DNA of 64,000 nt, from contig FMBT01000299.1 in the NCBI GenBank assembly GCA_900095095.1, positions 62,001 through 126,000 on the forward strand. The letters run 5' to 3'. The translations under genes and the position numbers were made by a program. Below, in pieces: positions 1 to 12,509 of this stretch. The notes under the pieces were generated by a model that was not told the origin of the DNA, did not search any database, and saw nothing but the letters and a program-made list of their open reading frames with translations. The stretch's first letter is position 1. Every line of letters starts with the position of its first letter. This stretch comes from Fragilariopsis cylindrus CCMP1102. Its lineage: Eukaryota > Bacillariophyta > Bacillariophyceae > Bacillariales > Bacillariaceae.

Positions 1-262
1 GACGGACAAGGGACAGGCCTCTCATTGCTGCAGGCACTCGACTCTTGAAGTTGAGAATTGTTGGATCGCGAGGAAAACAACGGTAGAAAATGCATGCTTG
101 ACTTTCTACGTGAGATTACTCGCACGTCACATCAGTCACTACTGTACGTAATGTACAGTTATCAACAACGACAACCCTTTATTTTACAGAGACAAGACAT
201 CAACATTGATTGATCATATTCAACATTATCTAATATAAATACCCAAATAACCCTATCCCACC

Positions 263-891
263 ATGAAGACTTTTCAATTAATCATCTCATTTGCCCTGAT
301 TGCTGCCTCCATGGCTTTCGCACCAAACCAATCCCCTCAATGTAAGTCGAGTCGTTGTCAGCGAACAAGAAAACGAAAAACCGATTAGAAACGAATCAAG
401 GGAAAAACTCAGTTGTTCCGCTCCGATGACACGAAGATTTGTAGCGTTCCACAATTAATTGCATAAGTAATAGATATCGTTTTAATGTCGATACTCCTCC
501 GATTATCTGTCATTATGAATACATAAAAGAAAATAAATAATCAAGCCGACAGATCTAACGCAGTTCTCCTTAATTTTTCATAATCTTTCTTCTAATCATC
601 TTCTCCCTTGTTACTATCTTTTTTTGAAAATCTCTTATTTTAGTGGCCACTCTTGTCAAGGGAGCTGCTGCCTCAATCCCTGTTGCCGCTCTTGCTGCAC
701 CAGCCTTCGCCATGGACTCCATTGTTGAAACACTTCCATCCATTGATGTTTCCCTTCAAGTTCAATTCGGTGCTTATTTGGCCATTCTTCTTGGAACATT
801 CCTTCCTGTTTTATTCCTTGTTAACTTATACACCCAAACTGAAACACGTAAGGCTGGACGAGAAGATGCTGAAAATGGTGATGAATTCTAA
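263..891 (+). CDS. psbM: PsbM-like photosystem II subunit, nuclear-encoded, spliced (263-341, 644-891)
   Basis: Two exons (GT at 342, AG before 644) give 108 residues with phases that close. The N-terminus is a signal peptide ending in the diatom plastid-import motif AFAP. A second, alanine-rich hydrophobic stretch ending APAFA follows and looks like a thylakoid-transfer signal, so a three-part route to the thylakoid is inferred. The mature part is a single membrane helix (FGAYLAILLGTFLPVLFLV) followed by NLYTQTE, which resembles the PsbM pattern of a Pro-containing helix ending in a Tyr/Thr-rich edge. PsbM sits at the dimer interface of photosystem II; the gene is missing from diatom plastid genomes and nuclear in known diatoms. 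Another small PSII subunit is possible because such short proteins carry little signal. Confidence 0.68.
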
Positions 892-1305
892 GCTAGGAAT
901 AATCATGGGTCAACAGCAATCTGAACGGAAAACTATTTCTACTTATGAATACTAGATATATTTTTATATAAAAGCACTCCTTTTTTCCTGAGACAATTTC
1001 TCTCCTTCAACGTCAACATTGTTACGTTGGGATGTGCAGCAACCTTCAAAAGGAACAACTGACAGCAGACTAGTGGTCAATTGACAAACATAAACAGCAT
1101 TGGGTACATAATCTACTAGAGAATATTTTATGAAAAAAAAAGAAACTATGTTGTGCATCTTATCGATTATCTCGTTATTTAAATCAGTCATATCACGAGG
1201 TTCTTGAAACTACGGTTTTTCATAAAATGTAATCGTGTGTTCAATATAGATTAGACATAGACTAGACCTTGACAAGGAAAAAATGTTTCTAGTATAGGAC
1301 TATGC
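892..1305. other. Intergenic space between two convergent genes
   Basis: This 414-bp stretch separates the 3' ends of the PsbM-like gene and the GTPase gene. It is AT-rich and I see no coding or RNA signal in it; it presumably holds both polyadenylation regions. Confidence 0.6.
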
Positions 1306-3993
1306 TTAATTTCTTCCCACTCCTTTTCGTTTTTTCCCAGTTTTTGACTTAGTTGTCTTCCGCACTGCTTTTGATCCTGTGTAACGAGCAGCAACCTCCC
1401 AAATATCAAAAGGCATTAGAGGTGGTCGAACTGCGATTCCTATTCCTTTGGGAACACTAATCTTTAGCTTAACCTTACCAGCACCAGTAACTGCAATCCA
1501 TCCAAGTCCGGTTAAACTTATGTCAGCAGCAGCCTCTTTCCATCCAGCACCGTCAAGTTCAATGGTATGAGTATCGAATTCTCCTATTTCTGCCATTCTC
1601 TCTGGACCAGGTTCTAACGGTGGTGTCAATATTGTACCAGTGTGTTTCCTAACAAACTCATCAGCGCGACTAGAATCGGTTGGATGGAGTTTGATGTCGT
1701 TAGCGACGAAGAATGTCAAGAGGAAAGGTTTGCTGTCACCAATAACTTCAATCTTTGCAAGTCCTCCAATCAAGACACATTTTCCAGACGCAACCCGAAA
1801 GGTGATTGGTTCTACTTTCCTGCAAAAATATCAAAATAATAAAGCGTGTGTGAGTATAATGAATATAATCAAGAAAGCCAATAAGGAAGAAACAAGTACT
1901 GTTATGCCATTCATTCAGCGCATTTTAGTTAGTTTCAGTAAGAAGAATACAACTTACTTTTTAGGGCAGACAACTCTGAGCTCCTCTGGAGTGAGGAGCT
2001 GCGTAATGGTCCCAGGAACAAGAAGTCCCGGCGTATCGTATATATTCTGGCCATCACCAAGATCAATCTTGATGAATTTCAACGTAGTACCTGGCAAAGG
2101 AGAAGTTGTTAGTTCTCCTTTCTGCTGATTACGGTTTCCAGCACGTATTTTCATCGTGGGTTTTTCTTTTTTATCGCTGCTATTGCGGCTTAAAATATAA
2201 TTTATTAGAGTACTTTTTCCAGCATTCGCAGCGCCTACAACATATATATCGCCATTCACTTCATTTGCCAATTCTTTAGCCTTGTCTAACATGTCAGAGA
2301 TACCGTCGCCAGTCTTACAGCTAACTAAACGGACACTCCCGCCAACATTAGCAATCGAGTTGACACCCATGTATTCAAGCTCGCGTCGGACCCAATTTTC
2401 TATACGAAGCTTTCCCATCTGTGAAGGCATTAGATCAGCTTTATTTGCTGCTAATATCACAGGATTTTCACCAGCAATACCATCGAGTTCACGAAGAACA
2501 GATCCTCCAAAGTCAAACAAGTCGATCAAAGCAATAACTACAGCTGGTTTTTCAGAAATTGGACTGTAACAAAGAATAGCAAGAGGATAAGAAGAAGAAG
2601 AAAAGGAACAAAAACGGTTACATATCAAAGTGTTAGAACACCATCATATATACTAATCATTTATATTTATTCCTGGATCTGGAAACGCAATGCAACACAA
2701 TACAATACAATACAGCACAATTCGTTATCTTCGCGAATGTATAGTTTCTTACCTAAGGAGCTTCTGAAATTGTTCCTGTGATAGAGTTGGTTCATCGGTC
2801 CAACCCGGTCGTAATGAATCGTCGACCTTACCAGAATTCTGCAAACTGTGACAGCGCGCACAGATCACCTTTTTTCTTTTTTCCAATTCATTTAAATCCA
2901 ATCCAAGTTCTTCCACATATGCATCAATATCGATATTATCCAAATTATTAGCCTCATTATTTCCGTCCAAATCTCCTTTACCACTAGTCTGAATGAGATA
3001 TTCGATTTCATCATCTGAAGTCCATTCCGAAGATTCGGCTTTTTCTTTCAACTTCTGCATCTCTTCGACCTTTGATAGCTTAACTTGTACATCGAACTTC
3101 TCGTCCGGTAGATATCCAGGCTTTTGCTTGTTTCGTGCTTGGAAATCAGAACCGCATGCAGAACATGTCATAGCATTAGTAATAAGCGTGACGGTATTCT
3201 TACGACGAGTTTCATCATTTCCATAAAAGTTCTCCTCCTCTTTAAAACCTAATTTTGCCAAATGTTCTTTACTAGATCCCAGAGCAAAATCATCCAAACC
3301 TTCTGGAACAGAAACGTGACCTTTCACCATATCACGCTGAGCTTGTGCAATCCGAGCATCCATATCATCACCGTCGTCGGAATCTCCTCCAAAGTCCAGA
3401 AAGTCGTCATCATCATCGTCTAGATCTTCATTGTCGTCTTGAAAATCAGAATCTCTAGAATCTGTTTGAATTTCTGATAATATTGAATCTGGTACTTTGT
3501 CGGTATTTTCTTCCTTTCCACCTCCTTCTACAAAATCGCTCAGGTCAAAGTTGCTCTCATCAAACATATTATCATCGACAGTATCGTCTTCGTCATCATC
3601 AATAAAGTCGTCATCGTCGTCAAAGTCGTCTTCATCTATGAAATCATCTTCAAAGGTTGCATCCTCTGTCATACGTGACATAGATGAGTCGAATCCCTCT
3701 TTTATAGCGAGTTCGTCGAATGCTGCAGCTAGTAATTTACTTTTATCAGATGCACTTTTTGCCTTTTTTTTCGCAGACTTTAGATCATCCTTTGGACTAT
3801 TCTGGTCTTGATCAGACGACTGTGTAGACGCATAACGAATGTGATGATTAAAGCCACCAAAAGAACGAATACTACTGCTGAATGATGGCTTTAGATGTGT
3901 CGAAAATGATCCCGTGAATCCTCTAGTTCTCGAAACCAATCCCAACAAGGCCTGCAACGCCATTACAAAAACGCGTATAGAGAAAAATTTCAT
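1306..3993 (-). CDS. YqeH/NOA1-type circularly permuted GTPase (exons 3993-2753, 2563-1958, 1819-1306)
   Basis: Three exons give 786 residues if translation starts at 3993; the frame is open up to 4080, but the Met at 3993 begins a good hydrophobic signal and is preferred. Residues 277-280 (CSAC) and 378-381 (CARC) form the two Cys pairs of the YqeH treble-clef zinc finger. The GTPase motifs come in permuted order: G4 (NKAD) first, then G1 (GAANAGKS), the PGTT switch and G3 (DTPG), which defines this family. Members assist assembly of the small subunit of organellar or bacterial ribosomes. Roughly residues 114-211 are a very acidic Asp/Glu insertion absent from bacterial YqeH. The N-terminus suggests plastid or mitochondrial import; which of the two is not settled. 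It is convergent with the PsbM-like gene. Confidence 0.85.
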
Positions 3994-4668
3994 ACGTTTC
4001 GTTGTTTTGCCGTCGATTTCTTTTTTTTTTGGTAAAGGAAGAATTCTTTTCTGGCTCCCGGTAACTGTTCTACTTTTCAAAGATGGTATCTGCCTTTACA
4101 GGAAAATTTTGCTTGTCTTTCTACGACGGTAATTCTAAATTAGATTGGTGATATTTCGATTGATTCATCTCTTAATAAACATTCAAAATAATCCGATTGA
4201 TGTGTGTTTCTTGACCAGATTGAAAAGAACATCTTAGATTATTTTTTGATGGGTGGACAAGAGATTTTGAGACGTGCTCGTGCAGAAACTAAGAAATTCT
4301 ATTAAAAATGAAAAGATTCGAATATAAATAGTTTCTTTCCTCCTCCTCCACTCCGTACGATTTCACAGTTCAATATTTAAATAATGCTGTAACGGTAAAT
4401 GAAACTTCTCACAATGACACACACATATTAATTTTAAAAACTTATATTAAAGGCCAAGATCTTTCTACTTGTACGTTATCTGCTGTTGCCCCGGAGTATA
4501 AGTTCGACGACAAGTTACTTTGTAGAGAGAAACGATAAACTGCATCAAGACGTGGGTACCAGTACGATAGTAGCAAATTTACTATAGGAGATCATAAAAT
4601 AATAAGACACACGAGTTTTTTTTCGCCTTTCCAAAAGTTTATAATTCCTAAATTGATACGATTCTAAG
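3994..4668. promoter_or_regulatory. Divergent upstream region of the GTPase and LC8 genes
   Basis: About 675 bp separate the two start codons on opposite strands, so both promoters must lie here. No individual element stands out beyond general AT-richness and a T-tract just upstream of the LC8 start (4617-4623). Confidence 0.45.
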
Positions 4669-5067
<399 letters not shown>

Positions 5068-5743
5068 ACTATACAAGCATGGGGAGGGGTGGAAGAAATG
5101 TGTATATGTATGCACCAAATTACTTTACTGTATTAGAGAGACGACATTCAGGTGACTATATCACGACGCGCTTATACGTTTAGAAGCTGACTGTCAGGTC
5201 TTTGCAGAGATTAATTGTATCCTATCCAGATCTCATATTTGTGTTCTGAACCTGGATAGAGATTCTTGAAATTCGGAATTGATTTCATTTCAGGATTCTA
5301 TTACATTGTATTTATAGCTAGATATGTACTAGCCAATTCAGTATGTTCCTGTTCGGAAAGAATTTTTGTTGTCGAACACCCCTATAATTATTATAAAATA
5401 TCAAGTAATTAATAAAAACCCAAACGAAGCTTGGTTGTTCTAGTTGGTCTGGTTTAAGAGTTCCCATTGAAATTCGATATTTTGTAATGACAGCTAAAGT
5501 TATTCTGTTATTCTTTCGTTTCAGAGTTTCTAGTCTGTAAACAATACTAGGTACAATTGTATAGGAGGAGTTTTCTGGCTGTGAAATGGTTGGCACTTTT
5601 GTTTGCTGTGTTGTTCGTCTCATATATAGAATTGTTGTCTCTTATTAATTAATCAATTCATATATTAGCTATTCTATGTACTTTACTTGAAGGGCTTCTA
5701 TATATGCAATTTTGACCTCAATTGGAACCCAATGGAAAAATAT
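5068..5743. other. Intergenic space, LC8 and mitochondrial RNA polymerase 3' ends
   Basis: These 676 bp lie between two convergent genes. I find no convincing coding frame, RNA gene or repeat; the short frames present have no family features. Confidence 0.5.
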
Positions 5744-8700
5744 CTACTGGAAAAAATATGTTGCAGATTTGACTTCATTCAGATCCAAATTACCAAGTTC
5801 AGGTATATCAGGGAATACTAAATCTGGATATCTAAGCTCCCATGATTCCTTTAGATCCTGTAGGAGTGGTTTTGAATACAGTTCGACGAAAGAATCTCTT
5901 AGCGCCTCGTTCATTTCGTCAACATCACACGCATGTGTCCAAAACGAGTCGTGCACTGCTGAAAAAGTTAGGCCTCGCCGGTCCATTTCCAAAGCTGTCA
6001 TCAGCATGTGTGAAGAGTCTAATGAGTGAATATAATTTGGCGGAAATGCTGTACACTGCCGATTTTTGTGGACCTGTAGATCATCATTCTCGTCCACTAC
6101 AGTAACAGACTGCATGACAGTGACAACTGTCCGCGGTCGTCGCTGACGATATGGTTGAATAGCCGGGACTCCAATAGGTGAGATCCATGCAACCGGATGC
6201 CCGTGCTTTGAAATAAGTCGAGCGCAATCTGCTAACCATGTCTTCGTCTTTTTGGCACCTTGAAATAAGTCGCCCATTACTTCCATAGTTATGGTTGCCA
6301 CGTAACCAGCTGCACTGAAGACTTCCCTTTCCATTTCATCAATATCGTATCCTTTTTCTTCCAACTGATACAGAAAACGCACGATGTTAGAAAAAATCGA
6401 TGAACATACACAAAGTAAAACTATGTATAAACAAATATCAACTTACCTTTTCTTCTATCTTTTCTTGAATTTGCTGTCGAGCGCCGATATACGTCACTCC
6501 ATAAACACTTGTCATGACTGTTCGCTTCACTACACCACGATCAATCAGTCCGTTGATAAGTTTGGCGGCTTTGTTATTCTTCAGAGATTTCATTTTATTA
6601 CTATCCAGGGTATCATCATCATTATCGAACGCAACGTCCAACGCTGCTTCTTCTTTCACTCTTCGAATGACTTCGTGCATTACACCAACATAAACGTCTT
6701 CCGGACCATCACCCTCAAGAAGATTAACAGCCTTCCCACCTACGGTATCTCTTCCAATGGCAGCATAATGTTGAAGTCCATTACAGGAGCCATCCATGTG
6801 GACAGAAAGAGAGCACATGTATGTTTCAGGATTCCCCGAATCAATGGCACGAATAATTTCACGGCACGTCGCTAGACCCTGAAATGGGTCATCTAGTTCC
6901 ATCCACCATTTATTTCCCGAGAATGGATCTGCTGCACATTCCCTGACATTTTTCATATTGTCATCTACGAAATCAGAACGATCGTCGAATGACATTTTAT
7001 TCTTACCCGCAAAATTTGCGAGGTGCACCTTCAGCCAATAAAGTCCTCGTTTACCAAGAGGTTTTTCCTCTGAGAATGTAAGCATTCCCCGGCACAAGTC
7101 AGAGCCCACATTTGATAGGTGCGGAGGCACAGGATAGGCTCTACCCCGAAAGTCAAGGTTGTAAGGAAAGTATATTTTTTCGAAATCTTTGAATTTTTTT
7201 GCTTGGTTTAGTTTGAGTATTGCAGAACATCGGAGTGAACGAAGATCCATATTTTTCTGGAGAATTCTTTGACGTTTGGTTGTGCTATCTCTAAACGATT
7301 GAAGTGCATTTATTTGGATCTTATTCTCCGGATTTTCCTTATCAGCGTACGCTTCTGGATTAAATGATGCAGGATATATCGGTTCAGAAGGTATTTCAAA
7401 ATCTACCCTGGACGGAATATCTCCAATCGGGATATTATTTTCCCAGCAGTATTCACCAATTTCAAGTATTTCTTGGTTGATCTTCCATGACGTCTTTCCA
7501 AGTACATTCAAACCATCACAGACAGTTGATAGATCAGCATGCAGAAGGGCTTCTTTTTGGACATTCGAGCGATGCGTTCTCATCATTTCTACTTCAAGCC
7601 ATCGATAACCTCCAGTATTGGGTCCAGTCCAGGGTGAGGGAGGAACAATCATTGGCATATGTCGGGTAGTATTGGCAGCCCAAGAAAGATAATCATCCTC
7701 GAGAAACATTTTATGTAACCGGTCATGTATAGTGATAAATGATGTACTCTTAGTGTTATTATGTGACCATCTCTTTTCGACTCGAAATGCGGGTTCTTCT
7801 TTCCCGTTCTCGTTAACCTTTGTATGCTCTATAAGGATCGATAGAAGGGCTGCGCCAAGATGTGTCAGGTCGTCACTTGTCCATGTTTCCTCCCTTGTCA
7901 TCGCCTTTTTCGCTCTATTCATAGCATATTGAATTGATCGTTTATTTTTCCCCATTCCCATCCGCTTTAGATCCTCAAAGTAAAGTTTCAAATGAGAGGC
8001 ACTGAACGTCCACGTATCTATGGCGTATTCCGTAGTCTTTTCATCATCAGATCCACCCGACGACACGTCGTCGGCTGCATCCTCTTCGTCAGTGGGGTCC
8101 TCATCTGATGATTCATTGGATTTAGTTATATGATACCTTTCTTTGATCCTTCGTTGTGAGACAACTTCCATTTCTACTGCTGTTCCGATCGCTCGTGCCA
8201 TTCTTACTAAAGACATACCATCTTTGCCACGCTTTCCACCATTCAATAGTGCTTGAGTGATAGCCTCTTGTGATATTATTACTGCCATCTTATCAGGATG
8301 CAATGAGCAAAGAAATGGTCCATATCTATTACTGGCTCGTCTTTTATCCTGATTAGAAAGAAATTCTTTTTGTCTAATACTGATGGCATCTTGCAGTCCT
8401 TGGAACCATTGAACAACATGCCGTTGCATCAAACTCATTGAATCGAATGCCTTCCGATCTCTAGCTTTCTTTACCAATTCTTGATGTCGTATTACTGTTT
8501 CTCTTTGTGAAAAACATTCCAGCCATAGTTGCAACTTTTCAGGATCACCACCCACTTCAGGTGGTTTTAGAGGATCAAAATTTCGCAACATCTCCATAAC
8601 CGAAGTAGTACCTGTACTTGTACTACCATTATTAAACGAATCAGAATCATTTAAATTATTCGTTTCATGGGATGAATTAGTCTGATTCTCTTCGACAATA

Positions 8701-9266
8701 TAATCGCTGCTACTATTTTGTTCATTTTCCAAGTTAAAATCTCCTTCAATATTATTGTCTTCATTATTGAAAGTGGGATCCCATATAGTATCGATACCAA
8801 GTTCTTGATCAAGTGAATGTGAATTGTTATTGTTATTGCTGTGTATTGTCCTCAGCGGCTTATTAGTATTAATATTATTAGCATCTTCGTCGTTCTTATA
8901 GAAAATTTCATCTGGTAAAATTTGTGAAAAACATGCGTTGGTAAGATTTTCTATATCTTGATTTAGCAAAGACTCATCGTGCGCCGCTCCCGCCGAAGAA
9001 CTTGAGTAGCGAAAATTTGAATACGACACTGGTCTTATTCTGTTCAGTTGATTTATATATTTACAATTGTGATTGTGATTGCCATGTTGATTGCCAATGC
9101 GATTTTGAGTAGTTGCTGATGTCGTCGAAAGAACGTGGTCGTATTCATTGTTGGTTAAAAAAGTTGAGGACGAGAAAAATCGAGCAGACAATCGACGTCG
9201 TCGTCGTGCTGCTGCATCTACGCGTCCCTGACTTCGAGATAATAACACATTTAGCCTAGTATGCAT
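5744..9266 (-). CDS. Mitochondrial phage-type (T7-like) RNA polymerase (exons 9266-6447, 6364-5744)
   Basis: Two exons separated by an 82-bp intron encode 1,146 residues of a single-subunit RNA polymerase that transcribes the mitochondrial genome. The N-terminus is an Arg-rich presequence (RRRRRLSARFFSSS) followed by a long Asn/Glu-rich linker. The catalytic core is complete: the strand FPYNLDFRGRAYP; motif A with Asp825 in DGSCNGLQHY; motif B with Lys914 and Tyr922 in RGVVKRTVMTSVYG; and motif C with Asp1079 in HDSF. These correspond to T7 residues Asp537, Lys631, Tyr639 and Asp812. Asp/Glu-rich low-complexity stretches near residues 390-415 and 875-890 are unusual inserts. The gene is divergent from the plastid sigma factor. 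Confidence 0.95.
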
Positions 9267-9503
9267 TTCAAATTATTTACAACAATCCCTGCTCAATATG
9301 TACTATATATCATATATTGAGAAGCGATTGGCATGAGATTTTAGTATTGCTTTTACTTTAGTTTTTGTATGAATCAATCACGTTTTTTAAATTGTAATAG
9401 AAATTGTTGCCCGAAAAAGTTCTGTCAAGAAACGCCACGACAATGAAATGGTTGGCGACAATTTTTAATTGCCGCATTGCGCGACCATGAAACGTGAGTC
9501 AGT

Positions 9504-9568
9504 CGGGATTCGATTGATTCATTCGATTGATTGATTGATTGATGAACTTCATTCGATTGATTCATCAA
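9504..9568. repeat. (GATT)n / ATTCGATTGATT short repeats
   Basis: The block ATTCGATTGATT occurs three times, with a run of four GATT units between the second and third, interrupted by GAACTTC. Confidence 0.75.
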
Positions 9569-9602
9569 ATTCTAGGGTATTCATTCGCTCGGCTGTTTTG
9601 CA

Positions 9603-9610
9603 TGACGTCA
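9603..9610. promoter_or_regulatory. TGACGTCA palindrome, possible bZIP/CRE-type site
   Basis: A perfect 8-bp CRE-type palindrome lies about 340 bp upstream of the polymerase start and 440 bp upstream of the sigma factor start. TGACGT cores are known as CO2/cAMP-response elements bound by bZIP factors in a diatom carbonic anhydrase promoter. Function here is an inference; one 8-mer match is weak evidence. Confidence 0.3.
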
Positions 9611-10049
9611 TTGAATTGATTCTTCATTCCTGCCGCGTAGTGCCACATCATGCTTAATTCACGCACGACATGTCTTTAGTATCCCTTCTACTACCTTCAC
9701 GTGCCTAGAAACCAATCGGCCGAATCATCGATTCGTCACCGCTAAGGGGACGAGCCTTACGCATCATACTTTGTTCGAGTCAAAGAAAGTTACTGTATTC
9801 TTATCGTTGTTGCGTTGTCCCGAACAAAGAACAGATGGCTTCAGCATTGAATGAATCAGATTCCTTTTTTGTTATTTCAACTCGCCTTGCCCGAAAGTTT
9901 TATAAAACTATAGAATAGTCTAGCTTCTGACTCTATACAATAGCTTCTGTATTACATAGTCCAAGTCATATTTGATCAATCCAAAGCATCATAAATTGTA
10001 AGGTTGACAAGAGAAAAATCATTTATTTTACATTATTTGAACATCAAGA

Positions 10050-12376
10050 ATGACAATGACAATGACAGCTACGCCGACAACGGCAGCGACATCAGATAAC
10101 ACTAACTACAGAATTAATGGAAGAAAGAGATGCTTTCCAAACAAAGCTCAAAGAACGTTAAGAATAGCAACGGCTGTGACCTTCTCGGCATCATATTTAT
10201 TTGTGGTAGCTGTTGCCTTCCAACAGAATACTCTCTATTTTAATCATCATAACCACTGTCACAGCCAAAGCCAAAGCGAATCTAGTAGTAACAGTCACTA
10301 CTCTCGATTTTCTACGGCATCTCGAGTAATGACAGATCCAAATAATCTTGGTGTTAAAATTGAAAAGAATACTGTTAAGCGTTCTGATCGAGCAGCCTTG
10401 GAAGAATTGTATATCCTTTCTTCCTTGGCTGAGATAGCTCAGAATTCTACTACGATGGATATTACTACTACCAAGCAGACCACCAAGACAACACAAAGTA
10501 AGCGAAGATCTCTCCCCGGTCAAGTAATTGTTAAAAGTACAAGTACAAATACTGCTCGGGATACGACGGGTCGTGATAAAAACAAAATGCTCTCCTCCCC
10601 TACTATGTTTTCCAATACAAATAAACAAAAAATAAAACCGCAAAAGATTAAGATAAAGCAACAGCAACCTACTATATCCACTGTGACGACGATACAAAAA
10701 TTCAAGGGACTTAGTATTGGGCCACCCAATCAAAGAAATCGTAAAAAGAAGAGTCTCAGTAATAGTAACGATTCTCTCACCATTAATACAAAAAACTTTA
10801 TTCCACCATCGTCAGGTTCGGGTATTGGCGTGACCGAAAATAATAATGACGACGATGAATATATTCGTAACATACTACGGAAAAAGGAGGAGTCGTTTAT
10901 TCACGACGAAAAAACAGCTGAAAGGCAACAACAACTTTCAGTATCCTTATCGTCATCTATAGTGGAAGAAGAAGAAGAAAAAGAAGAAGATATATTAGCA
11001 TCAACAGCTAATACATACACAAAATCTTCATCTAAATATACTTCTCATTCTTCTACTATGCCTGGATTTATAGAGCGGACCAATACTAATAAACTAAAGG
11101 CATACCGCGATGGAATTAAAATAGCAGAACAACAGTCTGGAGAAAAAGTTGTTGATACGGCTGCTGCCAAGAAAAAACGGACACAGATAAATGGGAAAGA
11201 AATGTACAAGACTAGTGTATCGGTACCAGATAGTCTTATACAATTTGCCAATGAGATACACGAAGTGGATAGGATCACACCAAAGCAAGAAATTGATCTA
11301 GGTGAAAAGACACAGGAAGCAATCCGATTACAGAATATTTATGATCGATTAGCTGCTAACTTACAGAGAGAACCGACCGATGATGAATGGTGTGCTGCAG
11401 CAGGAAAATTCAACATGGAATCTATCTCACAAACTATCGAAGAAGGATTGCAAGCTAAAGACATCCTCGTTACGTCAAACTTACGTATGGTACAGGGTGT
11501 CGTTAACGTATATATCAGGAATGGTCTACAGGGACAATACAATGCCGGTGATCTGATGCAAGAAGGGATTTTGGTAAGTTCTCGTTTTATGTATGATGAA
11601 ATAGAACTGTCAGTAACGAGAGTTCAATTACAAACTTGTCTGAATATTTGATCTTGCTTATGGCTGTCTTTTATCTAACCTTTCTTCCTTTTCTGTTTGT
11701 ATTTGTACTATAGGCACTGATTCGGGCTGCTGAGAAATTTGACCCTAATAGAGGATTTAGATTTTCAACCTACGCCATGTACTGGATTCGATCAGCCATA
11801 AAGAGAGATCAATTATCCCAATCTCGTGTCGTTCCTGTCCCACAGCGGCTACATGAAAAGCACAAAAGAATGAACATAATAAAAAAAGATCTAAAGGAAT
11901 CATTGAATCGTCCACCCACCATGGCTGAACTTAGCAATGCGGTTGGTATGTCAGAAGTCCAGATTGAAAGATGTGAAGATGCAATAGCACAAAAATTCTA
12001 TTCTCTAGATCAAAAGATGGTGAACCGAATGAAACCAAACAATATTGGGGATAATGCCGATTCGATGCATTCCATAATTGAAAGTAAGACGGATGAAAAT
12101 GAACTTAGTCAGGACCAAAAGTTTCTTCGCGAAGACCTTTTAAAAGCACTAGATTCTCATCTATCAGAAGTGGAAGCTCGTATGATCATGTTGAGATTTG
12201 GGATGGACACGGAACAATCTACGTCAAAACGTGGAGGTCGAACAATAGGTGAGGTTAGCGATTTGGTTGGTCTTAAGCCTGATAAGGTACGGCGGACGAT
12301 AAATAGATGTTTGAAACAACTGCAGGTTTTGGTTGGTGATGATTTCAAATACTATAATCGCGACATAAATCTGTAA
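10050..12376 (+). CDS. Plastid sigma-70 factor (exons 10050-11573, 11714-12376)
   Basis: Two exons encode 728 residues of a primary-type sigma factor that would direct the plastid-encoded bacterial-type RNA polymerase. Region 2 runs from NLRMVQGVVNVYIRNGL through DLMQEGILALIRAAEKFD to FRFSTYAMYWIRSAI (regions 2.1-2.4); the intron falls inside it. Region 3 follows after VPVPQRL, and the C-terminal region 4 (LSEVEARMIMLRFGM ... RTIGEVSDLVGL) ends in a helix-turn-helix. The N-terminus has a basic stretch, a hydrophobic segment and VAFQQ, a plausible bipartite plastid signal, though the hydrophobic part starts about 45 residues in. Residues ~55-390 are a poorly conserved Ser/Thr/Lys-rich linker. 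It shares its upstream region with the mitochondrial polymerase. Confidence 0.92.
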
Positions 12377-12509
12377 TTTATTAGTAATAAGCCACGATAA
12401 TCTACTGCTCTACAATTTTCTCTCATATTTATAAGTAGCTAGAAAAATACTCGTACTGAATTAGTGTATTATTTTTGTGCTAATAGTAAGTTACACAAGC
12501 GTAATATCA

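Larger units (their letters stand above)
9267..10049. promoter_or_regulatory. Shared divergent upstream region of two organelle transcription genes
   Basis: This 783-bp region lies between the start codons of the mitochondrial RNA polymerase and the plastid sigma factor. It holds a GATT-rich repeat (9504-9568) and a perfect TGACGTCA palindrome (9603-9610). Joint control of the two genes is inferred from the layout, not shown. Confidence 0.5.
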
